Source: WJMT01 sp964624145 (GTDB lineage Bacteria; Acidobacteriota; Aminicenantia; Aminicenantales; Aminicenantaceae). From it: a DNA stretch of 64,000 bases. Location: contig CAZUXT010000005.1 of assembly GCA_964624145.1 (NCBI GenBank), forward strand, positions 62,001-126,000, read 5' to 3'. A program made the position numbers and the translations under genes. The notes beneath the pieces were generated by a model, which saw only the letters and a list, made by a program, of their open reading frames with translations, did no database searches and was not told where the DNA came from. Below are positions 49,699 through 58,981 of this stretch, piece after piece. Numbering within the stretch: the first letter of the stretch is position 1; every line of letters starts with the position of its first letter.

Positions 49699-51093
49699 CT
49701 AAGATGCTTTTTGAATGAGTTGATCACAGATCTTACGGAGATTAGCCAAAATCTCATTGTGCCGCTTATCGAAAACAAGATTATTTTTTTCGATCGAATC
49801 ACTCTGCAGATCATACAATTCCTCAAATTCCGGATGCTGGGGATAACGGATATATTTCCATTGTTCGGTTCGGACCGCCTCTGTTAGAGGAATTTCAGGA
49901 TGATCCCAAAGATGTTCGGTTAAAATTTCCTTACGCGAGTGGTCCATTGATCCTCTTATATTGGGCACAAGCGATTTCCCCTGAATTTCCTGAGGGATGG
50001 ACACCCCTGCCAGGTCGAGAAGAGTCGGCGCTATATCCACATTAAGCACCAAGCTGGAGTCGATCATCCCTCTCCGTGTTTTAGCTAGTCTTGGATCATA
50101 AATAATCAAGGGGACTCTGATCGATAAATCGTGCATGGTCCATTTACCCGCGAATCCACGCTCTCCCAGGAAATATCCATTATCGCCCATCAATATAATA
50201 ATGGTATCCTTATGTCTATCCAGGCGTTTCAATTCCTTAAGGAGCCGTCCAAGGGCCATATCCACACCGCTAACCATCCGGTAGTAACCCTTAACCATTT
50301 CCTGATATTTCTCCGGAGTATCAAATCGCCAAAACCATCGATCGCGATTCATAGATTTTTTCACAAACTCAGGAAGCGATTCAAAAAAAGACGGTTCTCC
50401 TAGCACAGGAGGGGGAATCACAACATCCCTGTACAGATCATCGCAGACAGATGGCCAAAAATACTGCTGTTTTTCACTATCGTGGGCATGAGGGGCCCAA
50501 GTGCTTAAGGAAAGACAAAAGGACTGTTCCAGGCTTGTTTCGCGGATAAAATCTAGAGCTCGATCCATGTTGATGTCTGTGAGATGTTTTCTCCTGCCAT
50601 CAATGTCCTTAAAATACGGATAAGCGCTGGGCCGATAATATTCAAACCATTCATCCTCCACACCTTCCGGAACTTTGATGCCGAATTTGCCCACAAATCC
50701 GGTTCTGTATCCTGCCTTCCTCAACAGAACGGGATAACTCAAATCGCAGTATTCTTTACAAATGGGAGGTTTGGTGAATGTATAACCGTGCTTGCGTTCA
50801 TACAGTCCGGTAAATAAACTGGCGCGGCTGGCTGCACAGATCGGAGTGGTCACAAAGGCATTCTCAAACCTTATGCCGTTTTGAGCCAGCCAATCCATAT
50901 TGGGTGTTTGAATGATAGGATTCCCCACACAGCCCAGCGCATCATAACGCTGATCGTCAGTGAGCAGGAATATAATACTCGGTTTTCTCCCTTTTGAGGA
51001 ACAAGAATCCAAAGTGAATCCCAAAGATGCAAGTCCAATACCGGATATCGCTGATCTCAAGAACTCACGTCGGGTTGTTTTTTGTGTGTTCAA
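49699..51093 (-). CDS. Exported sulfatase (type I, formylglycine-dependent)
   Basis: A 464-residue sulfatase. The N-terminus has a Tat signal (TTRREFLRSA) and a lipobox-like Cys (LDSCSS). LLTDDQRYDALGC binds calcium, and CAASRASLFTG is the sulfatase signature whose Cys is oxidised to formylglycine (C-X-A/P-X-R). GDNGYFLGERGFAGKW holds the C-terminal metal ligands. It overlaps the GH78 rhamnosidase gene by four bases (ATGA), so the pair probably desulfates and cleaves a sulfated rhamnose-containing polysaccharide. No anaerobic sulfatase-maturating enzyme is in the window. Confidence 0.93.
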   Translation of the reverse strand: MNTQKTTRREFLRSAISGIGLASLGFTLDSCSSKGRKPSIIFLLTDDQRYDALGCVGNPIIQTPNMDWLAQNGIRFENAFVTTPICAASRASLFTGLYERKHGYTFTKPPICKEYCDLSYPVLLRKAGYRTGFVGKFGIKVPEGVEDEWFEYYRPSAYPYFKDIDGRRKHLTDINMDRALDFIRETSLEQSFCLSLSTWAPHAHDSEKQQYFWPSVCDDLYRDVVIPPPVLGEPSFFESLPEFVKKSMNRDRWFWRFDTPEKYQEMVKGYYRMVSGVDMALGRLLKELKRLDRHKDTIIILMGDNGYFLGERGFAGKWTMHDLSIRVPLIIYDPRLAKTRRGMIDSSLVLNVDIAPTLLDLAGVSIPQEIQGKSLVPNIRGSMDHSRKEILTEHLWDHPEIPLTEAVRTEQWKYIRYPQHPEFEELYDLQSDSIEKNNLVFDKRHNEILANLRKICDQLIQKAS

Positions 51094-53888
51094 GAGTTGG
51101 TCTCCTTTTTCTGACGAATTTCAAACAGGTATGTGCCGGATTTGACTCGGTATATCAGGGAGCGATCTCTTTTTTTTAACAATTGAATACTCTCAGAATC
51201 CACCAAAACTTTCCCGTTCTCATAAACTTGGCAACTTGTCAGGCGGGGAAGATGGACAGTTGCTTCAGCGTTTACAGGGATTTGGATCTTAAAGAAAATG
51301 TTTCCCTCCTTTTTATGCCAGCTGCTTTTTATCTTCCCCCGTATTGAATTATAGCTGCATTCCACCCACTGCAAATCATCCATGACCTGGGGTCTAATAA
51401 CAATCTTATCAAATCCCACAGCTTCAGGAGCGGCCTGAATCCCTCCCAGCCAGTTGTAAAACCACTGACTTACTGAACCGAACATAGGGTGGTTATGGGA
51501 ATAGGTATTGTCGCTGAACTCCCAGTGCTCCCACAAGGTTGTGGCTCCATGCTCCAGCATATATCCCCAACTTGGAAAGCTTTGTTTGTTTACAATCTCA
51601 TAAGCCATACCAGAAAGACCCTGACGGCAAAGGACATCCAGCATAAACGGAGTCCCTAGGATCCCTGTAGTCAGATGGCCTTGCTTTTCTTGAATCAATT
51701 TCTCTAAGTAATCCATCGCGTCTTCCTGATTCCCCTCTGGTACCAATCCCAGATAAAGGCCAAAGGATTGGCTTGTCTGTGTCCCCGGAGCAAAGCAACC
51801 CAAGTCATTCTGCCAGAATTTATCAAGGTAAGCTGACTTGATATTGGCCATAAGGTCTTCATATTCCTTTTTTTCCGCGCTGCGTTTTAATATGTCTGCC
51901 ATTTTGGATAGAAGATGAGCGCTGTAAAAATAGAGAGGCGTCACCAGCTCTCCCGGAGGAGTTTTATTCAGTGATTCATGGTCGCTCAAGCCATCTTTTA
52001 TGATGAAATCAGGATACTTATTTTGAACCAGACCCAAGCAGCGCCGGGAAACAGCATACTGATCCTCCAAAGTTCTTCGGTCACCATAATATCGATACAG
52101 ATTCACCTGCAGCAGTGGATGCACCAGGGCCCAGCCAACACCGCAGTACTGAATGCCAACATAGGGAGCTGTGTCGGTAAGCATTCCCTCATCCAGGACG
52201 CTGTCGCTCCAGTCTTGAACCGTCTTGGCATAAAAAGCAGCCATATCATAGTTGCTCATCAAAGCCTCATTTGTGCTCACAATGTCGCCGCCATAGCCGA
52301 AGCGCTCGCGGTGTGGACAGTCTGATTGAACGCTGAATAAGTTGCTCAAAAAAGTCCATTGAGACACAGTCTGAATGTCATTAAACATTTCATTGGAGCA
52401 AGAAAAAGAACCTGCTTTGGGCACACTGCTGTTCAGACGCAGTCCCAAGATCATATCTGGAGATACATCACCCGGATACCCGGATATCTCGATGTATCGG
52501 AAAGCATGGAATGTGAAGCGTGGAGTGTATGTTTCCCATCCATTCCCCTTTGCTGTATAGGTATCTGCCTGCCAGGCGATCTCAGGAGAGCCGGGTCCGC
52601 CAATCAGGACCTCATCTCCATTGCGGTTGGTTCGGGTTCCTTTGATCTGGCCGCACACACTGGTCATGGGATTTAAGGTTCCGTCCTCATATAAAAGCTC
52701 ACCATAACGACATCTAATTTGAGTGCCTTTGGGTGCCTTGAATTGATATCTCACCCAACCCGCGAAATTTTGTCCCATATCCACAATATATATACCAGGA
52801 GTAGGTTGGGAGATTTTTTTCGGCTTTAGAGTGGCGGTCACACGGATGGGATGGAGAGGCTGGACACGCAGTTTTCCGTTCGGCTTGGTGGCCCTTACTG
52901 CCGAGCGCCAATCGCGAGTATCGATACCGCACAGGTTCCAATCCTTGACCTCAAGCCTGGCATCATAGACCTCTCCGAGATAGATGTTATTCCTTAATAT
53001 AGGGCCATCTTTGACCTTCCATGATTCATCGCTGATCACAATCTTTCTGGTCCCGTCAGTAAAGGTCAATTCCATCTGGACAATAAAACAGGGCCGTCCG
53101 ATGGTCAGATATTCCCTGAGGTTCAACCTTCCCCACATCCTCAACGGCAGGGGGTTGTACCAGCCATTTCCCAGAGTAACTCCAATGCAATTCGCTCCCT
53201 CCTTAAGCTGGGGCCTAACATCATAAACCGAGTAGAATACGCGCTTGGAGTAATTCGTCCAGGCAGGCTCAAGTACAGAATCTCCGATGCGGTCCCCATT
53301 CAAATAGGCTTCGTAATAACCCAATCCCGTGATATAAAGCCGTGCCTTCTCTACAGTTTTCTCCAAAACAAATTCCTTCCGGAACAGTGGTGCCGGATCA
53401 TCCTTGTCAAAATCCTGATTACTCACTGGATTTTCTCTCCCGTCATTGATCCAGTACGCGCTCCACTCATCTCCCTTTAAAAATGCCATCTCCCACCAGG
53501 CGGTTTGACTCCACTCGGAGACCTTTCCGTGCTTCCCCCAGACGCGAACTTTCCAGAAGTATCTTTCCCGGGATTCAAGTGCCTTACCGGCATATTCAAT
53601 GTTTACAGACTGCCGGGAAACAATTTTACCGCTGTTCCACAAGTCAGCATCCGATTCGTTCAGCTTGTCTTTGCTGCTGGCAACCAATATCTGATAAGCT
53701 GTCTGGAATTGTCCTCGGATATCAGAAGAAAGCACCCAACTCAATCGAGGCCAGGCTGTGTCAATGCCCAAAGGATTGAACCTGTATTCGCAGCTCAACC
53801 GCTCAATATGTAAGGTATCCTCTCTAAAGCCAAATGATAGAAAAACAAAGGAAATCAAAGCAAAACTCAGGCATAATCTGCGGCTCAT
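51090..53888 (-). CDS. Alpha-L-rhamnosidase (GH78), exported
   Basis: A 932-residue protein with a signal peptide (MSRRLCLSFALISFVFLSFG). The layout is that of GH78: N-terminal beta domains (about 30-330, with ERLSCEYRFNPLGIDTAWPRLSW), an alpha/alpha toroid (about 430-800) and a C-terminal beta domain. SVQSDCPHRERFGYGGD carries catalytic acid residues, and LEHGATTLWEHWEF the later Glu. ATG 53888 is used because AAAGGA precedes it; the ATG at 53906 lacks a site. It cuts terminal alpha-L-rhamnose and is co-transcribed with the sulfatase. Confidence 0.93.
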   Translation of the reverse strand: MSRRLCLSFALISFVFLSFGFREDTLHIERLSCEYRFNPLGIDTAWPRLSWVLSSDIRGQFQTAYQILVASSKDKLNESDADLWNSGKIVSRQSVNIEYAGKALESRERYFWKVRVWGKHGKVSEWSQTAWWEMAFLKGDEWSAYWINDGRENPVSNQDFDKDDPAPLFRKEFVLEKTVEKARLYITGLGYYEAYLNGDRIGDSVLEPAWTNYSKRVFYSVYDVRPQLKEGANCIGVTLGNGWYNPLPLRMWGRLNLREYLTIGRPCFIVQMELTFTDGTRKIVISDESWKVKDGPILRNNIYLGEVYDARLEVKDWNLCGIDTRDWRSAVRATKPNGKLRVQPLHPIRVTATLKPKKISQPTPGIYIVDMGQNFAGWVRYQFKAPKGTQIRCRYGELLYEDGTLNPMTSVCGQIKGTRTNRNGDEVLIGGPGSPEIAWQADTYTAKGNGWETYTPRFTFHAFRYIEISGYPGDVSPDMILGLRLNSSVPKAGSFSCSNEMFNDIQTVSQWTFLSNLFSVQSDCPHRERFGYGGDIVSTNEALMSNYDMAAFYAKTVQDWSDSVLDEGMLTDTAPYVGIQYCGVGWALVHPLLQVNLYRYYGDRRTLEDQYAVSRRCLGLVQNKYPDFIIKDGLSDHESLNKTPPGELVTPLYFYSAHLLSKMADILKRSAEKKEYEDLMANIKSAYLDKFWQNDLGCFAPGTQTSQSFGLYLGLVPEGNQEDAMDYLEKLIQEKQGHLTTGILGTPFMLDVLCRQGLSGMAYEIVNKQSFPSWGYMLEHGATTLWEHWEFSDNTYSHNHPMFGSVSQWFYNWLGGIQAAPEAVGFDKIVIRPQVMDDLQWVECSYNSIRGKIKSSWHKKEGNIFFKIQIPVNAEATVHLPRLTSCQVYENGKVLVDSESIQLLKKRDRSLIYRVKSGTYLFEIRQKKETNS

Positions 53889-53995
53889 GTTTTCCTTTCG
53901 TGTCATTAATGCAGTTGCTGATAGAAACAGCTTCCTCGATTTTTATACATATGAAATCCTGGTCGGGACATTACCCCTATGTCTTTCTTCTCTTT

Positions 53996-54024
53996 ATTTA
54001 TGCGGGTCTGAAACAGATTGTCAA
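53996..54024 (-). promoter_or_regulatory. Candidate promoter of the rhamnosidase-sulfatase operon
   Basis: On the minus strand: TTGACA (54024-54019) with ATAAAT at 17 bases (54001-53996) or CATAAA at 16. The leader to 53888 is about 100 bases. Confidence 0.45.
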
Positions 54025-55295
54025 GTTTAGAAAAAAATTCCATTTTTTTATCGCTTTTTCGACTAAATAAAAAAAGGAGAGGTGTATTCAAAGCCCAAAA
54101 TAAAAGAGCTTTAGAAAACGAGCTCAAAAAAATCAAGCAAAGTCTTCATATCAAGGAACGAGCTCTTAAAACTCTTGCAAAAAGCAATAAAGCTCTGGTG
54201 ACAGCAGATAACGAACAGGATCTGCTGGAAAGAATCTGCCAAATCATAGTTGAAACCGGTGGATACCGGCTGGCTTGGATAGGATACGCTAAAAGGGATA
54301 AGAAGAAGACAGTACGCCCTGTTGCACAGGCAGGATATAATGACGGCTATCTTGATACAATTGAAATAACCTGGTCCAATACAAAGCAGGGCCAGGGCCC
54401 GACAGGCAAAGCTATCAGAACCGGCAAACCATCCATCATGAAAAATATTGTATCTGATACCAGATACGCTCCCTGGCGAAAACAAGCATTGAAAAGAGGT
54501 TATGCCTCTTCTATTGCTATTCCCTTGAAAGATAATGGAAAGTCATTCGGAACATTGAATATCTATGCTGCCGAACCTGACTCTTTTAAGAACGAAGAAA
54601 TAAATCTTTTAAAAGAGCTGGCGAATGATCTCGCATACGGTATTGTATCTCTCCGGAACCGGGCCTTACAGAAAAAATCAAACAGAGAACTCAAACAAAC
54701 CTTGAAGAAACTCCGCGGTGCCCTGGGAGGGACCATTCAGGTTGTAGAATCCATTATTGAGGAAAGGGACCCTTATACAGCAGGTCATCAGCAGCGGGTC
54801 ACTGACCTTGCCCGCTCTATTGCCAAAGAAATGGGCCTCTCTGGTGACCAGATCGATACCATACGCATGGCAGGCCCCCTACACGACATTGGGAAAATAG
54901 CCGTACCCAGTGAAATACTCAGCAAACCCACACAACTGACGAAAATAGAATTCGAACTCATAAAACAGCATCCCAATGTGGGATATGAGATATTGAAAAA
55001 TGTGGACTTTCCCTGGCCTGTGGCTGAAACAGTGCTTCAGCACCACGAAAGACTGGATGGATCAGGCTATCCTAATGGATTGAAAAACGGCCAGATCTTA
55101 ATGGAAGCCAGAGTGCTAGCAGTAGCTGATGTTGTGGAAGCCATGTCCTCTCACAGGCCCTACAGGGCAGGACTTGGTATAGGCAAAGCCCTTGAGGAAA
55201 TAAAAAAGAATAAAGGGGTCCTCTATGAACCGGAGGCGGTCAATGCCTGCGTTAAGCTCATTACCGAAAAAGGGTATGAATTCAAAACAAAATAA
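54018..55295 (+). CDS. GAF-HD-GYP protein, probable cyclic-di-GMP phosphodiesterase
   Basis: A GAF domain (about 55-200; RLAWIGYAKRD, GKAIRTGKPSIMKN, SSIAIPLKDNGKSFGTLNIYA) followed by an HD-GYP domain (about 240-420). HD-GYP metal and signature residues are intact: AGHQQRV, PLHDIGKIAVP, KQHPNVG, HHERLDGSGYPNGL. These enzymes cleave cyclic-di-GMP. The start is uncertain. The only upstream start codon in frame is TTG 54018, while AAAAGGAGAGG at 54072-54082 has no in-frame start codon after it. So the N-terminus may be truncated or the gene may start at an unusual codon. No membrane helix is seen. Confidence 0.85.
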   Translation: MSSLEKNSIFLSLFRLNKKRRGVFKAQNKRALENELKKIKQSLHIKERALKTLAKSNKALVTADNEQDLLERICQIIVETGGYRLAWIGYAKRDKKKTVRPVAQAGYNDGYLDTIEITWSNTKQGQGPTGKAIRTGKPSIMKNIVSDTRYAPWRKQALKRGYASSIAIPLKDNGKSFGTLNIYAAEPDSFKNEEINLLKELANDLAYGIVSLRNRALQKKSNRELKQTLKKLRGALGGTIQVVESIIEERDPYTAGHQQRVTDLARSIAKEMGLSGDQIDTIRMAGPLHDIGKIAVPSEILSKPTQLTKIEFELIKQHPNVGYEILKNVDFPWPVAETVLQHHERLDGSGYPNGLKNGQILMEARVLAVADVVEAMSSHRPYRAGLGIGKALEEIKKNKGVLYEPEAVNACVKLITEKGYEFKTK

Positions 55296-55327
55296 TATCT
55301 TTTATAGATCAATCAATGTTTACTCTT

Positions 55328-57343
55328 TTATTTTCTTGTTCTAACTGAGCGCAAAAACCAGGTGAGAAGAACCACAGCTAAAATCACAGCCAAAACAACA
55401 AAAATAATAAGCACAAATCCGGCCTTTTGAGCCTCAACTTCAGTCATATCACCAACAACCGGCAAAGATATGCTGGATGGGAATTCATTGCTTCGGAAAA
55501 CAGTCACTTGAGGAGCCGGTTCTAATTCAGGTGTTTTAAAATTGAGCTGGTCAGCGCAGGTAACAGTTACCCGTAGTCTGTTTCCTGCATCAAACACATT
55601 TGAAGCAGGAAGAAGGTCAAACACGAGTTCTACTGGATTGGTTTCAGGAAGTGGCTCCACATCCTCTTTATAGCTTCTATGATAAGGAAGTCCCAAATAA
55701 TCAACGGGAGGTTCTGATATTTTTCTGTGGGATGCTCTCAGCACTCCTTCTGTAATATAATGGGAATATCCATTTGAATCCACTTCTTCCAGATAGACGA
55801 AGAAATCACCATCGTCTGCCGTGGAAGATATCCAGAGAGACACGACCGGATGACCGGTCACGACCACATCCCGTTCCAGGGGATCCGTGGTGTATGTCAA
55901 AGCTTTTTTATCATTCAAAGACATATCGCCATACCAGAAACCTCCCCCTCTCCCGTCAGTCCATCTGTTCTTCTCACCGCTTGTGGTTGTATAGTCCACA
56001 GTATACAAGTCCTCTCCGGAAGAAAGAGGCGCCTGTGTTTTGAGTATCCCGTCATTTGATGAATCGATACTGCCTGAGGTTCCCTCTCTGAAATAAAACA
56101 CTCCATTTTCGGTCTCAGGAAGAGGCAAGGTTTGAGCAAAGCTCCAGGCTTCATTTTCTTCCTTCCCGATTGTGAAATAGTATATCGGAGGCTCATCCAT
56201 TATGCCGTTTTCAATGCCTTTCAGCCAATAGTCATACCAGCGCAAGCTCTCTGAAGTCATACTGAACTCAAAGTCATAACCTATCAAAGGAGTTATGGCT
56301 TTTTTCCATCCCTCGCTCCCCATACTGTGAGACCAGGGAGCTATGATGAGCTTCTGCGGTCTTTCAATGTTTTGAAACCATAAAAGCGCATCTTTCGGCC
56401 ACAGGTCATACCATCCGGCTACTGTGTAAACAGCCGCATATGATTTATTCAAACCTTCCAGATAGACATCAGGGCTCCATTCCTCATAAATCTGCAAGGA
56501 AACCTCCTCGGAAACACTGTCTCTATAAGGAGTGGACTCGACCAGGTCAGAAGGGTAAATGTTTTCTTTGTGCTCCTCGAGAGCTTTTTTAAAGAGGACC
56601 GCATCCGGATCTGAATCCACGGGAGGCGTGGGTATCTCCTGGTCCAGTTCTTTGACCAAATCGCTCCAGCCGTTAAGGAAATCATCCTGACAGACTCCTC
56701 CGGGATAGGCAAAGGCATACAAGTCAAACATAGCAAAGACAGGCATGACCGCTTTCAGGTGAGGCGGGGACATCCCAGCCGCAATGTACTGGGTGATCCC
56801 AAGATAGGAGCCTCCGTACATCCCGATGTTTCCGTCGCACCAGGGCTGTTCAGCAAACCATTCCACAATATCATACGTATCCTGCGCTTCCTCAGGAGTA
56901 AAAATACCGTTTCTGGTTCCAAAGGAAGCTCCGCTCCCCCGGACATCCACGACCGCTATGATATAGCCGTGACTTAAGATCTTCCTGAGAGCCGGATTTT
57001 CCATATAAGTGGCCACTTTTCCCTCTTCCGTAAAATTGGACCTGTGATACCGTGTGTGTATCCATATAAGCGGAAGCGGCTCTTCAACCGGTTTTCCGTT
57101 GACAGCAGGCCGGTGGATATCAGCAGCCAGTCTGGTGCCGTCTCTTACGGTAATATACAAGGATACTCTTGCTATCTCATCATATACGGCTTCTGAATAG
57201 CCTTTATATTCACCCGGTTTGGATATTTTTTCTTCCTGTTCTTCCTGATAGGCTTTAATCCCCACAAAACCAGCAAGAACAAACAGAGCGAATGAAATCA
57301 TTAATAAGGATGCTCTTTTCCTCTTTTTTCTAAAGTGACTCAT
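55328..57343 (-). CDS. CocE/NonD-type hydrolase (X-Pro dipeptidyl-peptidase family), membrane-anchored
   Basis: A 671-residue alpha/beta hydrolase of the CocE/S15 family. An N-terminal membrane anchor (about 12-30) is followed by the catalytic domain (about 55-380): Ser in NIGMYGGSYLGITQY, the oxyanion region DVRGSGASFGTRNG, Asp in AGWYDLWPKD and His in APWSHSMGSEGW. A jelly-roll domain follows (about 400-630). A second membrane helix near the C-terminus (AGFVLIIFVVLAVILAVVLL) is unusual for the family. It would hydrolyse an ester, amide or X-Pro peptide in the periplasm. AAAGGAGG sets the start. Confidence 0.9.
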   Translation of the reverse strand: MSHFRKKRKRASLLMISFALFVLAGFVGIKAYQEEQEEKISKPGEYKGYSEAVYDEIARVSLYITVRDGTRLAADIHRPAVNGKPVEEPLPLIWIHTRYHRSNFTEEGKVATYMENPALRKILSHGYIIAVVDVRGSGASFGTRNGIFTPEEAQDTYDIVEWFAEQPWCDGNIGMYGGSYLGITQYIAAGMSPPHLKAVMPVFAMFDLYAFAYPGGVCQDDFLNGWSDLVKELDQEIPTPPVDSDPDAVLFKKALEEHKENIYPSDLVESTPYRDSVSEEVSLQIYEEWSPDVYLEGLNKSYAAVYTVAGWYDLWPKDALLWFQNIERPQKLIIAPWSHSMGSEGWKKAITPLIGYDFEFSMTSESLRWYDYWLKGIENGIMDEPPIYYFTIGKEENEAWSFAQTLPLPETENGVFYFREGTSGSIDSSNDGILKTQAPLSSGEDLYTVDYTTTSGEKNRWTDGRGGGFWYGDMSLNDKKALTYTTDPLERDVVVTGHPVVSLWISSTADDGDFFVYLEEVDSNGYSHYITEGVLRASHRKISEPPVDYLGLPYHRSYKEDVEPLPETNPVELVFDLLPASNVFDAGNRLRVTVTCADQLNFKTPELEPAPQVTVFRSNEFPSSISLPVVGDMTEVEAQKAGFVLIIFVVLAVILAVVLLTWFLRSVRTRK

Positions 57344-57420
57344 TTATCAATCCTCCTTTAACCTTTTTTTACTCCATATGGAATCAATTGTCCAGCAAGA
57401 AAAAAGAAGAGACGGTTCTG

Positions 57421-57449
57421 TTGACAACACCAGGCCTCAAGCAGATAAT
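57421..57449 (+). promoter_or_regulatory. Promoter of the PfkB operon, probable leaderless mRNA
   Basis: TTGACA (57421-57426), 17 bases, GATAAT (57444-57449). ATG 57459 is nine bases after the -10 box, with no proper Shine-Dalgarno spacing. This decides the start of the kinase gene. Confidence 0.6.
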
Positions 57450-57458
57450 GAAAACAGG

Positions 57459-58433
57459 ATGTCTATAGATCCTGTCATTATCGTACCGGGCGGATTGAAC
57501 ACAGATATCATCGGGCTGGGTGTCGAAAAAATCATAAGCCAGGGAGAGCTCACTTTAGGGGGAACGCTTAAGATCGGGCCGGGCGGAAAAGCGCGGAACA
57601 TGGCCCAGATGTCTGCGGCTTACCTTGGAAAAACTAAAGTCGCCATGATTGGAAGAACCAGTCAAGACCCTTACGGACTCTGGAAGATTCCCTATGAGAG
57701 CCTTCAGAAAGAGGGCGTGGATACTTCCCATATCAAAGTCTCGGTTTTCGAAGAATCAGGCAGAAAGTTTCCGGGAGTGGCGCTCATTCCCGTTGATAAA
57801 AAAGGAAAAAACCAGATCTATGTCCTTCCCGGAGCCAACTCTGACTTCAGCATCAGTGACATTGAAGAGGCCAAAGAGCTTTTTTTTAATAAAAAAGAGA
57901 ATAAAGTCATGCTGCTGGCTCTTGAAATCCCCATCCAGACCGCTCTGTTCTCTATTGAAAAAGCCTATAGTTCAAATATCCGGGTCATCCTGGACCCCGG
58001 GGGGATCCAGGCTCCCATAGCCGGGCTGCTCAGTGAAAAAATCTTTCTCATAAAGCCGAATGAACATGAAGCTCAGATACTGACAGGGATTAAAGTCAGT
58101 GACTTTGCCACAGCTTCCCAAGCCGCAAAGGTCTTCATTTCAAAAGGAATCCAAAACGTCCTCATCACTCACGGGGAAAAAGGTGCTTATTTTTTTAAGG
58201 AACAAAGATCCGTTCACATCCCCTGCCCGGAAGTGCCGGATACAGGTATCTGTGATGAGACCGGATGCGGGGACCAGGTATCAGCCCTGGCAGCTTCAGG
58301 ACTTGCGGAAGGGAAAGAAATATCAGAAGTGGCGGAGCTTTCCATACTGGCAGGCACCATGCAGTTTCACAGGGATGGTATCCAGCCTGTAAAGAAAAAA
58401 GAGCTTTGGGACATGAAAAGGAAAGTCAAATGA
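57459..58433 (+). CDS. PfkB-family carbohydrate kinase
   Basis: A 324-residue ribokinase-type kinase. The N-terminal sugar-binding strand is IIVPGGLNTDIIG, the lid follows, and GPGGKARNMA is the first signature. The anion-hole and catalytic Asp motif reads DETGCGDQVSA in place of the usual DTTGAGD; the catalytic Asp is kept. VLITHGEKGAYFF binds ATP. The start is set at 57459 by the -10 box just upstream; the frame is open to 57378, but that extension has no family match. It overlaps the cupin isomerase gene by four bases, so the two probably act on the same sugar. Confidence 0.88.
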   Translation: MSIDPVIIVPGGLNTDIIGLGVEKIISQGELTLGGTLKIGPGGKARNMAQMSAAYLGKTKVAMIGRTSQDPYGLWKIPYESLQKEGVDTSHIKVSVFEESGRKFPGVALIPVDKKGKNQIYVLPGANSDFSISDIEEAKELFFNKKENKVMLLALEIPIQTALFSIEKAYSSNIRVILDPGGIQAPIAGLLSEKIFLIKPNEHEAQILTGIKVSDFATASQAAKVFISKGIQNVLITHGEKGAYFFKEQRSVHIPCPEVPDTGICDETGCGDQVSALAASGLAEGKEISEVAELSILAGTMQFHRDGIQPVKKKELWDMKRKVK

Positions 58434-58972
58434 AAAAAGAGGAAGTCGAAAAAATAAGAGAAAAAGCCTGCCAAATACTCAAAAACGCACATATCGTTCT
58501 CACCGAGGAAGAACAAAAAAATATGGAAGTGGCTGACTGCGGTTTTGACGACATAGAGAATCTGGGCCTTCAAGCCGTGACCTATGTCAATACCGACAGA
58601 TACTGTGCCAAGGAAATCATCCTCCTTCCGGAGCAGTTTCTTCCCGAACACCGTCATCCTCCCATAAGCAAGGATAACAGAGGAAAGCAGGAGACCTTCA
58701 GGTGCCGATGGGGAAAGGTCCTCCTTTATGTGGAAGGAGAGCCTACTCCAGGACCAAAAGCAAAAATTTCCGATAAATACAGGTCTTATCTTACGGCCTG
58801 GAAAGAAGTGGAGCTTCGACCCGGAGACCAGTACACCATTACGCCGGACACAAAACACTGGTTTCAGGCCGGAGAAAAAGGAGCGGTTGTCTCTGAATTC
58901 TCCTCCACAAGCATAGATGAAAAGGATGAGTTCACTGACCCGCGGGTCAAACGGATGCCCACCATTGAATGA
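58430..58972 (+). CDS. D-lyxose-isomerase-like cupin protein
   Basis: A 180-residue single-cupin protein. The metal site is visible in PEHRHPPISKDNRGKQETF (two His and a Glu) and TKHWFQAG (third His), with GKVLLYVEGEPT between. This layout resembles D-lyxose/D-mannose isomerases of the cupin type, which interconvert aldose and ketose. It is somewhat shorter than the characterised enzymes (about 225). It lies between the PfkB kinase and the URO-D gene in one operon, so an isomerase-then-kinase route for a pentose or hexose is likely. The exact sugar is unknown. Confidence 0.75.
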   Translation: MKKEEVEKIREKACQILKNAHIVLTEEEQKNMEVADCGFDDIENLGLQAVTYVNTDRYCAKEIILLPEQFLPEHRHPPISKDNRGKQETFRCRWGKVLLYVEGEPTPGPKAKISDKYRSYLTAWKEVELRPGDQYTITPDTKHWFQAGEKGAVVSEFSSTSIDEKDEFTDPRVKRMPTIE

Positions 58973-58981
58973 TTAAGATAA

